Assembly (NCBI GenBank): GCA_026018925.1
Contig: JAKSZU010000002.1
Span: 154,931,900 to 154,995,899 of the forward strand
Direction: 5' to 3'
Source of the DNA: Tupaia tana
Taxonomy: Eukaryota; Chordata; Mammalia; Scandentia; Tupaiidae
Length of the DNA: 64,000 nt
Under the pieces are notes generated by a model that was given only the letters and a program-made list of their open reading frames with translations, searched no databases and was not told the DNA's origin. The translations under genes and the position numbers were made by a program. The stretch's first letter is position 1; each line of letters opens with the position of its first letter. Below are positions 23,662-35,896 of this stretch, piece after piece.

Positions 23662-25285
23662 TCCCTAAAGAAATGGCTGTCTTTTTTCTTTTTTTTATTT
23701 GTATGTATGCCAAGTGAGAAAACAGTATGACTGGTACTGTATTTCCCTCTTTCATTCAAATCTGATGCGGTGCTCTAGAAGGTACTTTGAATATTACTTC
23801 CATAGCAATAAAACCACTGTAAAGCTACCTCAAAGTCAGGTAGTTGAGAATGAATTTTAATTAGGAATAAGTGAAATGAATAAATGGTGCAATCATTATG
23901 AGAGGATATAACTAAATTAACAGCTTTTATAATTAGCACATTTTAGTGATGCTATTCTATGAATTTTCAAGACCAACCAACTTGAACATCGAAGTAATGA
24001 ATTTTAATTATATCCTCTCCATTTTTTGAGGGGAGGCTGTACACTCTAGCTTTTGTCAATTATAGAAATGATGATGTGGAATAATGTACCCTAGAACTTG
24101 AGAATCTATGAGCATGGTCAAAGGCTTGAGCACTTATTTCAGAACTGATACATGAAAATGGGTCAACTGCATTTTTAGATAATTTATCTTGAGTTCATGA
24201 TTTTGTGATGTTTTTCCCAAGGATGTCTTTGTTGTAAAAAATCATGTTTGATATTGAAAAGGTAACTAAGTACCTTATTTGAGAGAGCATGAGCAAACTG
24301 AGTTGTCTCTTCTTAAAGCCAAAATGTAACATTCACAGAGGGACAGACTTACAAGTATGAGGTGCTGAAGTACATCTGATCTGCCAGCATAAACATCTTC
24401 TCTTTTGTTCCTGTGCAAATCAGTTGTGCATTGTATACCAGCAGAATACCTGAAGAACTATTACCTAACATCCTCAAACTGTTTATTAGCAGGATGATAA
24501 GAAAAAACTCTATAGGAACATACTAAAATACAACTTCTGTAATATAAAGTAGAATGCCAAGAAATGATGATAAGTCATCAGCTTGGTTACTCTATAATTT
24601 GGGAGAGAATGGTTTGAGCCTGAGAGAGGAGGCACAGCCTGTTCGGTGAAGGCAGAGCCGTAGACCATGGCTTCAGAGAAAGGACCGCCAGCTATTTTCT
24701 TCATGTGCACAGGTGTGCATGGAGTTTGCCTCCAAGGCACAAATCACAGAGCAAGGAAGTGACTCCATCGGAAACTTCCGAAACGGACTTCTCCCAGAGG
24801 TGGTGAAAGTCACTGATACTTTGTAGTGAGAGTTTGAAGTATGCAATTTTCTGTTGACGTTTGCAATCAGAGGAAAACAGTAGTCATGATTTACATTGTC
24901 TTTAAAAGGACCAAGGCACACAAGACTTCTATAAGTCACCTCAGGCTGGAGCCCTTCTAGCACATGGGGAAACTGAGGGCCAAGGGCTCAGCACCCAGCT
25001 GGAGAGACCAGGCGCCACACTTCCTCCCCCCGCCGTGGTGTTGGGCCAGTACTGTGTCATCGTGCCTCATTGGCTTCAGTCTGACATTTTGTGTGAGCTT
25101 TCTTGTTGCCCCAAGGAAGGAACTCACGTTTAGAAATAACAGCTGTTGGTATCGACTATATCTGTCATATTTTCTAAATCAATATAGCATGCAGTGATAT
25201 CTTAAGGTGTGTTCCTATGTGACAATTTTGTAATAATTTGATATTTAAGATTTTTATTTCGAAATATAAACTAAAACTTCAAAAT
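23662..25285 (+). other. CASP3: CASP3 3' untranslated region
   Basis: AT-rich sequence after the stop, free of recognisable SINEs although they crowd the rest of the window, which suggests constraint. AATAAA at 23807 and at about 23879 could serve short forms. The end at about 25285 is inferred: an A/T-rich signal (aatata, 25263) is followed by a GT-rich downstream element at 25290-25330. The roughly 1.6 kb length agrees with my memory of the human transcript. Confidence 0.7.
23807..23812 (+). promoter_or_regulatory. Candidate proximal polyadenylation signal
   Basis: A canonical AATAAA 146 bases after the CASP3 stop codon. It could produce a short 3' UTR form; whether it is used cannot be seen. 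Confidence 0.35.
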
Positions 25286-25330
25286 TACCAATGTGTTTGA
25301 GTTTTTTGTTGTTTTCTTGAGGTTGTGCTA
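25263..25330 (+). promoter_or_regulatory. Probable distal polyadenylation region of CASP3
   Basis: A variant hexamer (aatata, overlapping atataaa) is followed about 25 bases later by a GT/T-rich stretch (gtgtttgagttttttgttgt), the usual layout of a vertebrate poly(A) site. No canonical AATAAA is present here. Inferred, not shown. Confidence 0.45.
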
Positions 25331-25801
25331 CTGACTGGAGGTAAAGGTATTTTTAATCAAGAGTTTAATTTGGGAGAGTTAGGTTGCAGCAGAACTTAAT
25401 CTAACCTGCTACAGTGATGGCCAGTGACGGGATAGGGTGAGCAGTCTCTCGAGGGCTTCCCAGCTCCTCTCAGCAAGCTCCTAACCTGTTCCTAAAATGG
25501 CCACGGTGCCAGGAAGTATACCAGGTTTGCATAGATCCTAGTCCCTAAATATGGTCATATTTTACATTTGGAACATCTTCCACCGCATAAGTTTTAAATA
25601 AGACTAACAGAAAAAAAAGAAGACAAAAAACAAAGGGGGACAAATACACAACAAAACATTGTGTACTGGTGGCTTCCTCTGGGAGACAGGTTGTGACAGA
25701 TGAAGATACTCCCTTTTTACCTTTCGTGCTTAGAAAGAATGTAGGAAAGTAAGACTATAGGTAGCTTTAAATTTCTTTAAGTCAGAAACAAGGCACATTT
25801 G

Positions 25802-25989
25802 CACTGTGTAGCAGTAGAGCAATGTTTTGCAATGCTGGATGCCATATGGAAGATCAGGGTTTAGCTCCCAAGTCAACCTGTACACACGGAGCATGTGCAT
25901 GCACATCCAGGATCCTGGCTAGTGGACGATCATGTGAGACCCTGTAGAGGGTGCTTGCTCTCTCTCTAAATGAATGCTTTTATTTTAAA
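25802..25989 (+). mobile_element. SINE-D copy
   Basis: tgtgtagcagtagagcaatg head, gagaccctgtagagggtgct and an A-tail that became the target of the next SINE. Confidence 0.68.
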
Positions 25990-26004
25990 AAAAAATTAGA
26001 AACA

Positions 26005-26270
26005 GGGAACCAGCAGTTAGCGTAATGGCTATGTCGCTGGACTCCCACGTAGTCGACCGTGGTTCGCGTCCCGGACCCGGTGGCTTACAACTCACGCTGG
26101 GCGCGTGTGCGTGCGTGCCCAAGATCCCGAGAGGAGAATGGAGGAGAAGGGATTGCGGCGTGACCATCCCCCCTGGGGGGTGATTTCTCGCTTTCTGTCT
26201 CTATGTCTCTCTCTGTCTGTCTGGCGAGCGCACACGCCCTATAGCGAAAAACCTCTCAAAAAAAAAAAAA
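26005..26270 (+). mobile_element. SINE-A copy with TSD, close to consensus
   Basis: The head is ggaaccagcagttagcgtaa, with ggttcgcgtcccggacccgg as B box region and ccctatagcgaaaaacctct at the end. TSD aattagaaacag lies at 25993-26004 and 26271-26282. Confidence 0.94.
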
Positions 26271-26390
26271 AATTAGAAACAGAGTAATATCCTAATTAGG
26301 AACAGGAGACTCCTGTTTCCAAGGAGCTGAGAGTACCATGAATGGCTTCTTTTAAAGCTGTGGTTCTATAATGTGTTAAAAACATAGCCC

Positions 26391-26880
26391 CTTCTAAGCT
26401 CTCTGTTAGATAAAGAGGTCTTAGATATTACCAAGAAAATGACCCACAGTTCTACAGGAGAATGGGCCAAGAACATAAACTTCACAGAAAAAAACTAAAT
26501 GAATAACCTTAAACTTGGATAGAGAGCTCATTTCTTTTCTTTAATAATAAGAGAAATGCAAGTTAAACAAATGTAACATTTGTCATCAGACTGGCATCAT
26601 TCCCATAGTATGATAACATTCTGTTGGCAAGACTAGAGAAATTATACTCTTCCACTGGTGAATATGAAATGGTGTAACTCTGTGGAGGGGAATCTAACAA
26701 TAAATGTCAAATTACTTACTGAAGTAATAGTCTGTGGAATCCATCCTACCCATACACCTGTCCCTATACAAAATTATATAGGTTTTCATCACAGCATTGT
26801 TTTCATGGTTAAAAATGGCAGCAACCCGATAAGAAGACAGGTCAAACACACTGACATATTCACACAGGAGACAGAGATGT
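26391..26880 (+). mobile_element. L1M-type ORF2 end / 3' end fragment, sense
   Basis: Degenerate L1 tail: aataagagaaatgcaagtta, then catcagactggcatcatt, ttggcaagactagagaaatt, catacacctgtccctataca, and catcacagcattgttttca. Matches the order of features in old L1 3' regions. Confidence 0.6.
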
Positions 26881-27887
26881 TGTGCTCTTAGTAGGAGAGA
26901 TGTGAGCATGTTTAAATCCGGAAGGCAGGGATCCGGTTAAGAAAATACTGGAGAGGAAAGTAACTAACAGAATAGAGGTCTTAAGAATCTCAAGGGTAAG
27001 GTCTGAGCATAGGGGAGAGAGGAGCCTTCCCCCACACCCCATGGGGGTGAAGTATGAGATGAGAGGCCTGGTGTGAATGAAGCTAAAGTCATTTTTGTGG
27101 CAGGAAGTTCCCTTAAAATACCTTCTATACTTCCTGTGAGGCAGAAGACAAAGAGTGTGCTGAAAGTTAGAGAAACGATAACAGTTTGAGTGTTAGAAGA
27201 GTCAGGAAAGTGTGAAATAATCACTGTCGAGAATGGGAGGGTGAGTTAACCAGAAAAGATGAGTAAGATTGCTGGGCATACTTAGGGACTCAGTTGACAC
27301 CAACGATTAGGAATGTTCAGTAGTACTAGCCTGCCCTGTTGTATGCTGTTGGCATGGATATTACATGTGTTGGATTTTTTGCCTGCTCTTAATAAAAAGA
27401 GACAGGAGCCACAGATTTCAGAATATTGCATAATAGTTTATGGACGTGATAAACAGTGGCATCTTAGCTGGATAGACAAGGAAATGAAAACAAGAGTGGG
27501 TTGTTAGCAGGAACAAGAGGAGTGGTCTATGGCCTAGTGGTTCTGGTGAGTGAAACTCCACTGTAGTGAGAGTGGTGGAACAGTAAGACCAAAGTGATAG
27601 GAGAGTGATCAGAAAAGAATTGTCTGAATTGAGGTGAGGCCGATTCAATCATGAAAGACGCAGGAACAAGCAGAAGAATGAAGTAGCATATGAAAGAGAT
27701 CATCTTAGAAATGAGGTCATGGAGCTCGGAATGTTGGATGTGTCCTCTGAATAGGCATTGATTTCACACTGAGATGGGAGTCAGTATGTGGGAATATGGT
27801 AACAAGGTAAGGTGATATATCTTAGTTGTGTTTACAAACCTTTGATTACATGGATTTTTTTTAATCATCTTTAATTTGGGCCACATT
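26881..27887. other. Intergenic, nothing recognised
   Basis: About 1 kb of purine-rich sequence of old-repeat character, family not identified. 25286-25801 is likewise unassigned. Confidence 0.35.
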
Positions 27888-28060
27888 TTTTAAAAGAATT
27901 ATTTGCTTCATTTTATTTATGATGATGATGATGATGATGATGTTATAGGGCACATGTGCTTACCAGAGAAATAGAGAGGGAAAGTGAGAAAGCAAGCCAC
28001 CACATTTGGGATTCGAATTGCAGTTGGTCACCTCAACCACCATGCCATGTGCTGGCCCCT
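27888..28060 (-). mobile_element. SINE-B-like copy, antisense, with (GAT)n
   Basis: aaaagaattatttgcttcat, a (gat) run at 27921-27942, atagggcacatgtgcttacc and ccatgccatgtgctggcccc. Confidence 0.78.
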
Positions 28061-28352
28061 AGTCTACATTTTTTAAAACTATCACCTTTTATCTCCATTA
28101 TTTGTAACAAGTAAGACATTTTAAACTCCCACCTCCCCCTTTCTCTCTCAACCTCAAAATAAGGAAGGACACGAAAGCAGATTATCACATACACATTGAT
28201 TTATCCTTACTTTCATGAGTGCCAGGATCCAACTTCTCACAGGCTGAAATTGTTTTTGAGCTAGCATTAGAGAAGCACTACCCTAATCTATTCTAATAGA
28301 ATTCCACATGCCATTTGAAATAAATTTGTATTCTTAAAAGGTTTCCTTCCCT

Positions 28353-28585
28353 GGGCCAGCAGGTGGTGAGGGTAAGGCGCTAGATCCCACGTGGCCAACT
28401 CCATAGTTCGAATCTAGGACTCAGTGATTTGAAATCACTCTGGGTCTTTGTGTGTGTCCAGAATCCTGAGAGGAGAATGGAGGGGAAGGGATTGCAGCAT
28501 GGCCATCCCCTCTGGGAGTGATTTCTCACTTTCCTCTCTCTGTGTCTGGCAAGTACATGCATCCTATAGCAAAAAAAAGTTTTAA
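28353..28585 (+). mobile_element. Older SINE
   Basis: gggccagcaggtggtgaggg head, gcatcctatagcaaaaaaaa end. Confidence 0.8.
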
Positions 28586-28856
28586 AGAAAAATTTCCCTC
28601 TCTGGTGTCACTGAGGCTTGAGAAACAGAAAGGACTAGACATTGCACAAAACCGTCTCTTAACAAATCTTTAGAAAAAAGTTTTCCTTATGCCTATTATT
28701 AGTGAGATTTCAGACCTTTCCTAAGCTTTGAAGATTCTTATTTAAGTCATTTCTTTTCATATGTCCCTGAATTTCAGTTGATCTTCTAAGAACAAAGTAA
28801 ATGTCCATGTGGGAAGATCTGTTGGTCCATGCCATAGACAATTAAGAAATAATGGA

Positions 28857-29388
28857 GGGGCCAGCAGGTGGTATAATGGGTAAGGCGCTGGAGACTCTCA
28901 TGTGGTTGACAGCGGTTCAAGTCTTGGACCCAGAGGCTTTTGAAACTCATGCCAGGTGCATGTGCGTGCATGCCCAAAATCCCAAGAGGAGAATTGAGAA
29001 GAGATTGCAGTGTGGCCACTGCAGTGTGAAAGTAATGCCTCACTTGGGACCAGCAGTTAGTGTAATGGCTATGTCACTGGACTCCCACGTAGTCGACCGC
29101 AGTTCAAGTCCCGGACCCAGTGGCTTAAACTCACGCTGGGCACGTGTGCGTGCATGCCCAAGATCCTGAGAGGAGAATGGAGGAGAAGGGATTGTGGTGT
29201 GGCCATCCCCCCTGGGGGGTAATTTCTTGCTTTCTATCTCTCTGTCTCTCTCTGTCTGTCTGGCAAGCGCACGCGCCCTATAGCAAAAACCTCTCCAAAA
29301 AAAAAAAAAAAACGAAAGTAATTCCTCACTTTCTGTGTCTCTCCGGTAAGCAATGCACCCTACAGCAAAAATCTCAATAAATAAATAA
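28857..29388 (+). mobile_element. Older SINE split by a SINE-A
   Basis: ggggccagcaggtggtataa head at 28857-29045; the tail resumes at 29332-29388 (tctgtgtctctccggtaagc to caataaataaat). aaataatgga flanks the whole. Confidence 0.85.
29046..29313 (+). mobile_element. SINE-A copy nested in an older SINE
   Basis: gggaccagcagttagtgtaa head. TSD gaaagtaatgcctcactt (29028-29045) against gaaagtaattcctcactt (29314-29331). Confidence 0.94.
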
Positions 29389-29668
29389 ATAATGGATAAC
29401 AGATGCAAATGAAATTAATTTGCATTTGGGTGTTATGGCCTACAATCCCAAAAAATCTATACCACTAATAGAGTGATCTTAGCCAAATTTCAACATCTTG
29501 TCCACATTTATAAAATCAGGATTTCTAAGGGCCTTTTCAGCTCTAATATTGTATGTAAAAATAAAAGGCACTATCGGCAGATCTAGACACTATAACTCTT
29601 AATTTTTTTCAGGCTATAGCTTTCAAACGTCAGCATGCAGCAGTATCACTATGTTAAAAATGAAAATA

Positions 29669-29937
29669 CCAGGACAAGTAGATGGTGTGGCAGTTACACT
29701 GGACACTCACCTGGCTGACCACAGTTCAAGTCCCAAACCTTGTGGCTTGAGACACACCAGGCCATGTGCATGTGTGCCTAAGGCCCCAGGAAAATGATGA
29801 AGGGATTGCAGCATGAACATCCCCCTGGGGGATGATTTCTCACTTTCCTTCTCACTGTCTCTCTCTCTCTCCAGTGAGCACACTCAATCTAAAGCAAAAA
29901 CCTGTGTTAATAAAAAAAAAAAAAAAATTAAAAAAAA
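29669..29937 (+). mobile_element. Older SINE with TSD
   Basis: aggacaagtagatggtgtgg head, aatctaaagcaaaaacctgt end, long A-rich tail. aaaatacca repeats on both sides. Confidence 0.82.
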
Positions 29938-30025
29938 AAAAAATACCAGGGCTTCATGCTTTGAGATTCTGATTCAGTAGGATTAGGATGGGACCCAGGA
30001 ATCTTATGTTGTTAAAGAAAATGTT

Positions 30026-30287
30026 GGGACCAGCAGTTAGCATAATGACTATGTCACTGAACTCCCATGTAGGCAACCACGGTTCAAGTCCCACACCCAG
30101 TGGCTTAAACTCATGCCGGGGGCTTGTGCGTGCCTGCCCAAAGTCTTGAGAGGAGAATGAAGGAGAAGGGATTGTGGCATGGCCATCCTCCCTGGGGGTG
30201 ATTTCTTGCTTTCTGTCTCTCTGTCTCTGTCTTTCTGGCAAGTGCACGTGCTCTATAGCAAAAACCTCTCCAAAAAGAAAAAAAGAA
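30026..30287 (+). mobile_element. SINE-A copy with TSD
   Basis: gggaccagcagttagcataa head and gctctatagcaaaaacctct end. TSD aaagaaaatgtt at 30014-30025 and after the tail. Confidence 0.92.
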
Positions 30288-30299
30288 AAAGAAAATGTT

Positions 30300-31037
30300 T
30301 TTATGAGACTGGTTAAAGAACACTAAGACAGACTTTTTTTAGGGGGCCTATTGTGATACATGTGGGGACTATGACAAAGGTTTTGCAGTAGGGCAGAAAG
30401 ATTGGATTCAATTCTGAATATAACTAGGAAGAATGGGAACTTATAGCCAAAGAGGTGGGGGGGGGGGGGGGGGTCAGTGGATGGAAAACTATTAAAGAAG
30501 GACTATCAGAAGTAAGGGGGGATTCTGGCCAAATTGACCTACCAGGATTCTTGCTGAAGGCAGGCCGGGGTTACCAGCCATCACGAGCAGGTTGAAGAAT
30601 GAGGAACCCAATTAGGTCTGACAAGTAATCAGATATTGAGGTTTGGAAATCCTGGCTAAACTGACTTAGCAAGACCTTCCTAAAATCAGGCAGTGCAGAG
30701 ATGAACACGAAATTCCAAGTCAGGGCCGAGTTGAGAAGATGTTAATAGTCCAGAGGAGATCACTGGAGATCGCAAGGAAAGGATCTGTCAGCGTGGTCCT
30801 CGGGTCGTCGCCCACACTTGGAGACCACACTTGAACTAACAGTGAGCATCCGCCTGATGGTCTTTCGTCTTACCCATGAACCAAAATAGGGAAACTGGCC
30901 AACTGCCTTTTGGCCTTTTTGTCTCTCAACTCCATTTTGGGCCTTGAACTTCCCTCTTCCTCTGTCTCCTATTTTCAAACATCAACAATCAATTCTTTGA
31001 TTCTTCCGACATCAATGAGGTTTTCCACAAGTCAATT
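30300..31037. other. Intergenic, possible old retroviral remnant
   Basis: Two similar phrases recur: ctggccaaattgacctacca (30527) and ctggctaaactgacttagca (30652). This kind of internal repetition suggests a decayed LTR, but I cannot name it. Confidence 0.3.
30457..30473 (+). repeat. Uninterrupted run of 17 G
   Basis: A G homopolymer in otherwise unremarkable sequence; such runs can form quadruplex-like structures and are prone to assembly error. Confidence 0.9.
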
Positions 31038-31297
31038 TTTTCTTTCTTTTTTTTTTTTTAGAGAGAGATTTTTTGCTACAGGGCACTTGCCCTTGCCAGA
31101 GAGACAGAGACAGAAAGTGAGAAATCACCCCTCAGGAGGGATGGCCATGCCACAGTCTCTTCTCCATTCTCTCGGGATCTGGGGTACATATGCACACATG
31201 CTTAGCGTGAGTTTTAAGCCACTGGGTCCAGACCTCCCAACAGTGGTCAACTACATGGGAGTCCAGCGACATAACCATTACACCATCCACTGGTCCC
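31038..31297 (-). mobile_element. SINE-A copy, antisense
   Basis: T-run, tttgctacagggcacttgcc start and ttacaccatccactggtccc end. Confidence 0.87.
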
Positions 31298-31298
31298 A

Positions 31299-31559
31299 AT
31301 TTTTTTTTTTTTTTTGAGAGATTTTTTGCTATAGCCTGCGTGTGCTCACTACAGAGAAAGAAACAGATACAAGAAAGTGAGAAATCACCCCCTGGGGGGA
31401 TGGCCACACCACAATCCCTTCTCCTTTATTCTCTTCTTGCCATTTTGGGCATGCACACACGCCCAGTATGAGTTTCAAGCCACCAAGTCCAGAACTCGAA
31501 CCGTGGTCAACAATGTGGGAGAGGAGCAAGGTAACCATTATGCCATCTGCTGGTCTCCC
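31299..31559 (-). mobile_element. SINE-A-like copy, antisense, adjacent
   Basis: T-run, gattttttgctatagcctgc start and atgccatctgctggtctccc end. It abuts the preceding copy. Confidence 0.85.
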
Positions 31560-31639
31560 ATAATTTAGTTTTGACACTGTCTGCCTAGAGGTAGCCCAGA
31601 TCCTGCAGTTTAACTAGGAATCATTCCCTCCAAACCTCT

Positions 31640-32195
31640 TCCTTTAAAACATTGCTACGGATCCTGGCCACACATACTTTCAACCCACCAGGGGTCCCAA
31701 AACCACCTGCTCAGATTCCATAATTAACTGGGATGACTCAGAAACACATTTTACTTTCATTTACTGATTTATTATAAATGACTAAGGAACATACAAATGC
31801 AAGAGCTGCACGGGGCAGGGTGGGGAAGGGAAGGGGCACGGAGTGTGCGGATCAGGAGCCCCAGCCTCCCAACACATTGATGTGCCTACCAACTGGGCAC
31901 TCCGATTTCATTGTTAAAGAGTTCTTTCTAGAACTCAGCCCCCAGCTCCCTTCCTGTCCCTGAAGGTGGGGACTGGGTGAAAAACTCCAGCCTTCTGATC
32001 ATTTGGACCCTGGTGACCAGCTCCAACTGGGATTATGTAAAGGCTCCACCCTGAGTCACCCCCTTAGCTTAAACTCAGTGTGATTTCAGGGGGCTTGTGA
32101 TGCAATAATGAATGTTACTCCTGGCACTCGAAATTCCAAGGGTTTTAGGAGCTAGGCAAGGGTTGTCAGGAACCATGATGAAAACCAAAATATTT
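31640..32195. mobile_element. Probable old LTR remnant
   Basis: ctggtgaccagctccaactg, ccaccctgagtcaccccctt, ccaagggttttaggagct and ttgtcaggaaccatgatg follow the order of an ancient ERV LTR I recall but cannot name with certainty. The coding content is nil. Confidence 0.45.
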
Positions 32196-32201
32196 ATTAT
32201 A

Positions 32202-32270
32202 TTGGGTCATCAGAAAAGTCATGATGCATCTCACACAGAAAAATACGTCATGACTTTCCCAATGACCTAA
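32202..32270. mobile_element. Palindromic mariner-type MITE (copy 4)
   Basis: ttgggtcatcagaaaagtca on the left and catgactttcccaatgacct on the right; TA at both borders. Confidence 0.75.
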
Positions 32271-32357
32271 TACTACAGACATATTGAAGTTATATCAGTT
32301 TAATCAAAGTTCTAGAACTGAGAACTCATCTCTGTATTTTAGGCAATATATACAGTG

Positions 32358-32879
32358 GTATTTCTCTTTTTAATTGTGAGAGAGTACATGTACTTGCGAA
32401 AGAGAAAGAGAGAAAGCATGCTGAATGGGGTGTGGTCACACCACAATCCTTTTTTGTCCATTTCTCCATCCCATCAGGATTTGGGGCATTTCACACATAT
32501 GTGCCCAATCTGTTTTTCTTTTTTTTTTTCGGAGAGAATATTTTGCTACAGGGCGCATGCGCTGGCCAGAAAGACAGAGAGAGACAGAGAGACAGAAAGA
32601 AAGAAATCACCCCCTAGGGGGGATGGCCACGCTGCAATCCCTTCTCTTCCATTCTCCTCTTGGGATCTTGGGCACGCACACACATGTGCCCGGCGTGAGT
32701 TTAAGCCACCGGGTCCAGGACTTGAACCATGGGCAACTACATGGGAGTCCAGCAACATAATCATTACGCTAACTGCTGGTCCCCACAATGTGTTTTTCAA
32801 ACTGCCAGGGCTGGGACTCGAACCATGATTAGGCATGTGAGATCTGGTTCCCTACACACAGTGTTCTATGGAGCCAGCC
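32358..32879 (-). mobile_element. Older SINE, antisense, split by a SINE-A
   Basis: Tail side at 32358-32518 (gagagagtacatgtacttgc); head side at 32786-32879 (gggctgggactcgaaccatg, then ctatggagccagccc). Confidence 0.85.
32519..32785 (-). mobile_element. SINE-A copy nested in an older SINE
   Basis: attttgctacagggcgcatg start and ctaactgctggtcccc end. TSD caatctgtttttc (32506-32518) against caatgtgtttttc (32786-32798). Confidence 0.93.
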
Positions 32880-33188
32880 CTTTTCTGATTATTTTTAGTA
32901 GCTGGAAACTGGCCAGAGCAGTAGCTTGGTACAAGAGGAGGTCGAAGGAAGGAGGAGCCCGTGCAGATGGTAGAAGTGATTGAGATTTGAAGACCAGAAG
33001 GTGGTGACAAAGGAGATGTCAGGAAGGAGACAAAACCTACCGTTCTGTAAAACATCTGTACCTGATATAATCTATAATAGTCTAAGTGAGTTTATTGTAT
33101 TTCTGTATCCTATGTTCATTTACAGTATTCAATTTCTTGGCTCAAGTTCCCCAGGGCCCTTACTCCTTCTAAAAAAAAAAAAAATTAG

Positions 33189-33469
33189 GAGATTTTGTTT
33201 TTGTTTTTGTTTTTCATTTTTGCTGTAGGGCATGTGTGTTTGCTGGAGAGAAACAGAGACGGGGGTTGGGGGGAGGTGGGCTGTGAGAAATCGTTCCCCA
33301 GGGGAGGATGGCCACACTGCAATCCCTTTTTCTCCATTCTCCTCTCGGGACTTTGGCACACACACGCACTCACCCTGTATGATTTTCAAGCCGCCAGGTC
33401 CAGGACTCGAACCACAGAGTCAACTGTGTGGGATCCGGTCACCTTAACCGCCACACTACCTGCTGGCCG
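33189..33469 (-). mobile_element. Older SINE, antisense
   Basis: (tttttg)n tail side, gctgtagggcatgtgtgttt, aggactcgaaccacagagtc and ccgccacactacctgctggc. Confidence 0.85.
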
Positions 33470-33477
33470 AGGGAGGC

Positions 33478-33690
33478 ATTTTTGTTCCTGTTGTTTATGA
33501 CAGAGCACATGCATGCACAGGAGAGAGAAGGAGGCACCCTCCACAGAGCTCGGTCTCCCCACAGTCCCTTCCTCCAGTCCTCCAGGCCACCAGGATCCTG
33601 AGCAGCCCAGCATTTTCGGGCCAACCAAACCAGAGTCACTGTAGATTCCAGCTCCACAGTCTAGTCTGCTAGTGACTGTACCTTAGGGCC
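33478..33690 (-). mobile_element. Diverged SINE, antisense
   Basis: gacagagcacatgcatgcac, ctccccacagtcccttcctc and gattccagctccacagtc follow the reversed SINE order with much decay. Confidence 0.5.
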
Positions 33691-34969
33691 TGTGCCGAGT
33701 GGGTACTGCTGACAGGTTCTCGCTGTTGTGACCCTCTGCCCCAGCCCCCAGGTAGCCAGGATTACAGGTTAAACTACTGCACTGGCCTGCTTAGTTTGGT
33801 CCTCCACGTGGGCCCTGCCTCACATGGCAGGTGCCGTCCCAAGTGCACCACCTCAAATGGGTCCCCTGCTCATTTTGAAAGTTCACAAAAATAACTGATG
33901 GTTCTGCTCATAAAGCCTAAAAATATGCTTTTTGTTTCCAGTATTTTACCAGAATGTATGTAATGGAGCCCAAAGCACCATATAGAAATAGCTGTTTTTT
34001 CCAACCAGCGCTGCTTTCTCCCTGTTCTGAACATCTGCCTTAGAGCCTTGTTGCTGATGCAAATTCAGGAGCAAAGGCCGGGGAGGTCAAATTTGGAAGT
34101 GGTTTCTGTTGAGTTTCTTTTCCTTATAAATTTGTAAGAATGAGTTCCAACTCTGCTGGGGTGAGAGAGGTGGAGAAAGTCGTGCACCCAAATCGCACAC
34201 TCCTGCACCATCTCGCCCTGCCTGTCCATTTCCTGCTCACCCCCAGGGCTCCCATTCCTTGCGATGAATATGAGACCTTGGAATGGAAAGCAACTCAGAT
34301 CGGCTGGTGTGTGTACACCATCTGTGATCTGACTAATCACCCCTTTACCGTCACTCGGGCTGGTTCAAAGAGTAAATGATGTCAATTTGCTGTGCCATTT
34401 CTGAGCCCCAAGAGTACAAAATCATACAAATTTGGAGCTTGGCTTATCTCTGTTTTCTCCCTATCCTAGCCCATCCCCCACATATCCTCAAACATAGAGC
34501 AGAATTGAAATATTCAAAGAGTGGAAGCAAAACAGTGTTTTGGTTCATTTTATGAGCTCATGAAAAAGATGGACTAGGTTTGGGGCCCGTCTAATATATT
34601 CATATCTTTAAAGCCATGGTAATAACGTTGTAAAATAATTTGTTTGGATTCTCTTCATAAATTCCTTCTAAAAATTCACCAAGGCACTAGTGGAGACTTA
34701 CTGTGAACACAAAAGCATGAGTCACAGACACATCTACTTAGTGTTTAAGTCCTGGTTTACATGTGCCTGCAAATTACTGCATTGGTATCAACCATGGAGC
34801 CTCCTGGGAAAAGGGTTTAATTTCAAATAGCATTAAGTAAATCCTGGGAAACTCCAAGGTGAGGTAAGCGCCATCTTGGGATATCATTTTTTAGCATGTG
34901 ATACTCAGCAGGAAGCTCTATGAAATAGTCTAAAATGCAGTCACAGTTCGCATCCACTTAGAATTCTCC
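33691..34969. other. Intergenic, nothing recognised
   Basis: Unique-looking sequence. The 79-codon frame at 34140-34379 has no recognisable family. Confidence 0.35.
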
Positions 34970-35634
34970 CCACCCTCAACACCCACATCAATCCTTTCTT
35001 CACTTCCTACATCTACCTTTCCTCATTTCCCCCATCTCCCCTTTCTCCACTTCCCATATCTACTCTTTCTCCACCTCCCAAATCAGCTTTCTCCACCTCA
35101 CATATTTACCCTTTCTCACTTCTCACATCTGCTCTATCTCCACCTCCCACATCTGCTCTATCTCCACCTCCCACATCTGCCCTATTTCCACCGACCACAG
35201 CTACCCTGTCTCCACCTCCCACATCTGCTCTATCTCCACCTCCCACATCTGCCCTACCTCCACCTCCCACATCTGCTCTATCTCCGCCTCCCACATCTGC
35301 TCTATCTCCACCTCCCACATCTGCCCTATTTCCACTTCCCACATCTACTCTATCTCCACCTCCCACATCTGCCCTATTTCCACCGACCACAGCTACCCTA
35401 TCTCCACCTCCCACATCTGCTCTATCTCCACCTCCCACATCTGCCCTACCTCCACCTCCCACATCTGCCCTACCTCCGCCTCCCACATCTGCCCTACCTC
35501 CGCCTCCCACATCTGCCCTACCTCCGCCTCCCACATCTTCTCTATCTCCACTTCCCACATCTACCTTTTCTTACTTCCTACCCCACATCTTTCCATTTTT
35601 ACCTTTTACATCTACCTTTTCTTTTTTCTTTTTG

Positions 35635-35896
35635 CAGAAGTTTTTGCTATAGGGTACGTGTGCTCGACAGAAAAACAGAGAGAGACAGAGAGACAGAAAG
35701 CGAGAAATCACCCCACCCCACCCCCGGGGGGAATGGCCACGTTGCAATCCCTTCTCCTCCATTCTCCTCTTGGGATCTTGGGCATGTACACACACGTGCC
35801 CAGCATGAGTTTAAGCCACCGGGTCCAGGACTCAAAAACCATGGTCAACTATGTGGGAGTCCACTGACATAGCCATTATACCATCTGCTTGTCCCA
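35635..35896 (-). mobile_element. SINE-A-like copy inside the minisatellite (1)
   Basis: cagaagtttttgctataggg start and ataccatctgcttgtccc end. Minisatellite units tacatctaccttttct and tacatctaccctttct flank it. Confidence 0.9.

Noticed and set aside
35106..35558. 150-codon open frame on the - strand rich in Gly, Asp, Arg and Val
   Set aside because: It is a translation of the 24-bp minisatellite; a 24-bp unit keeps any stop-free frame open. No gene context.
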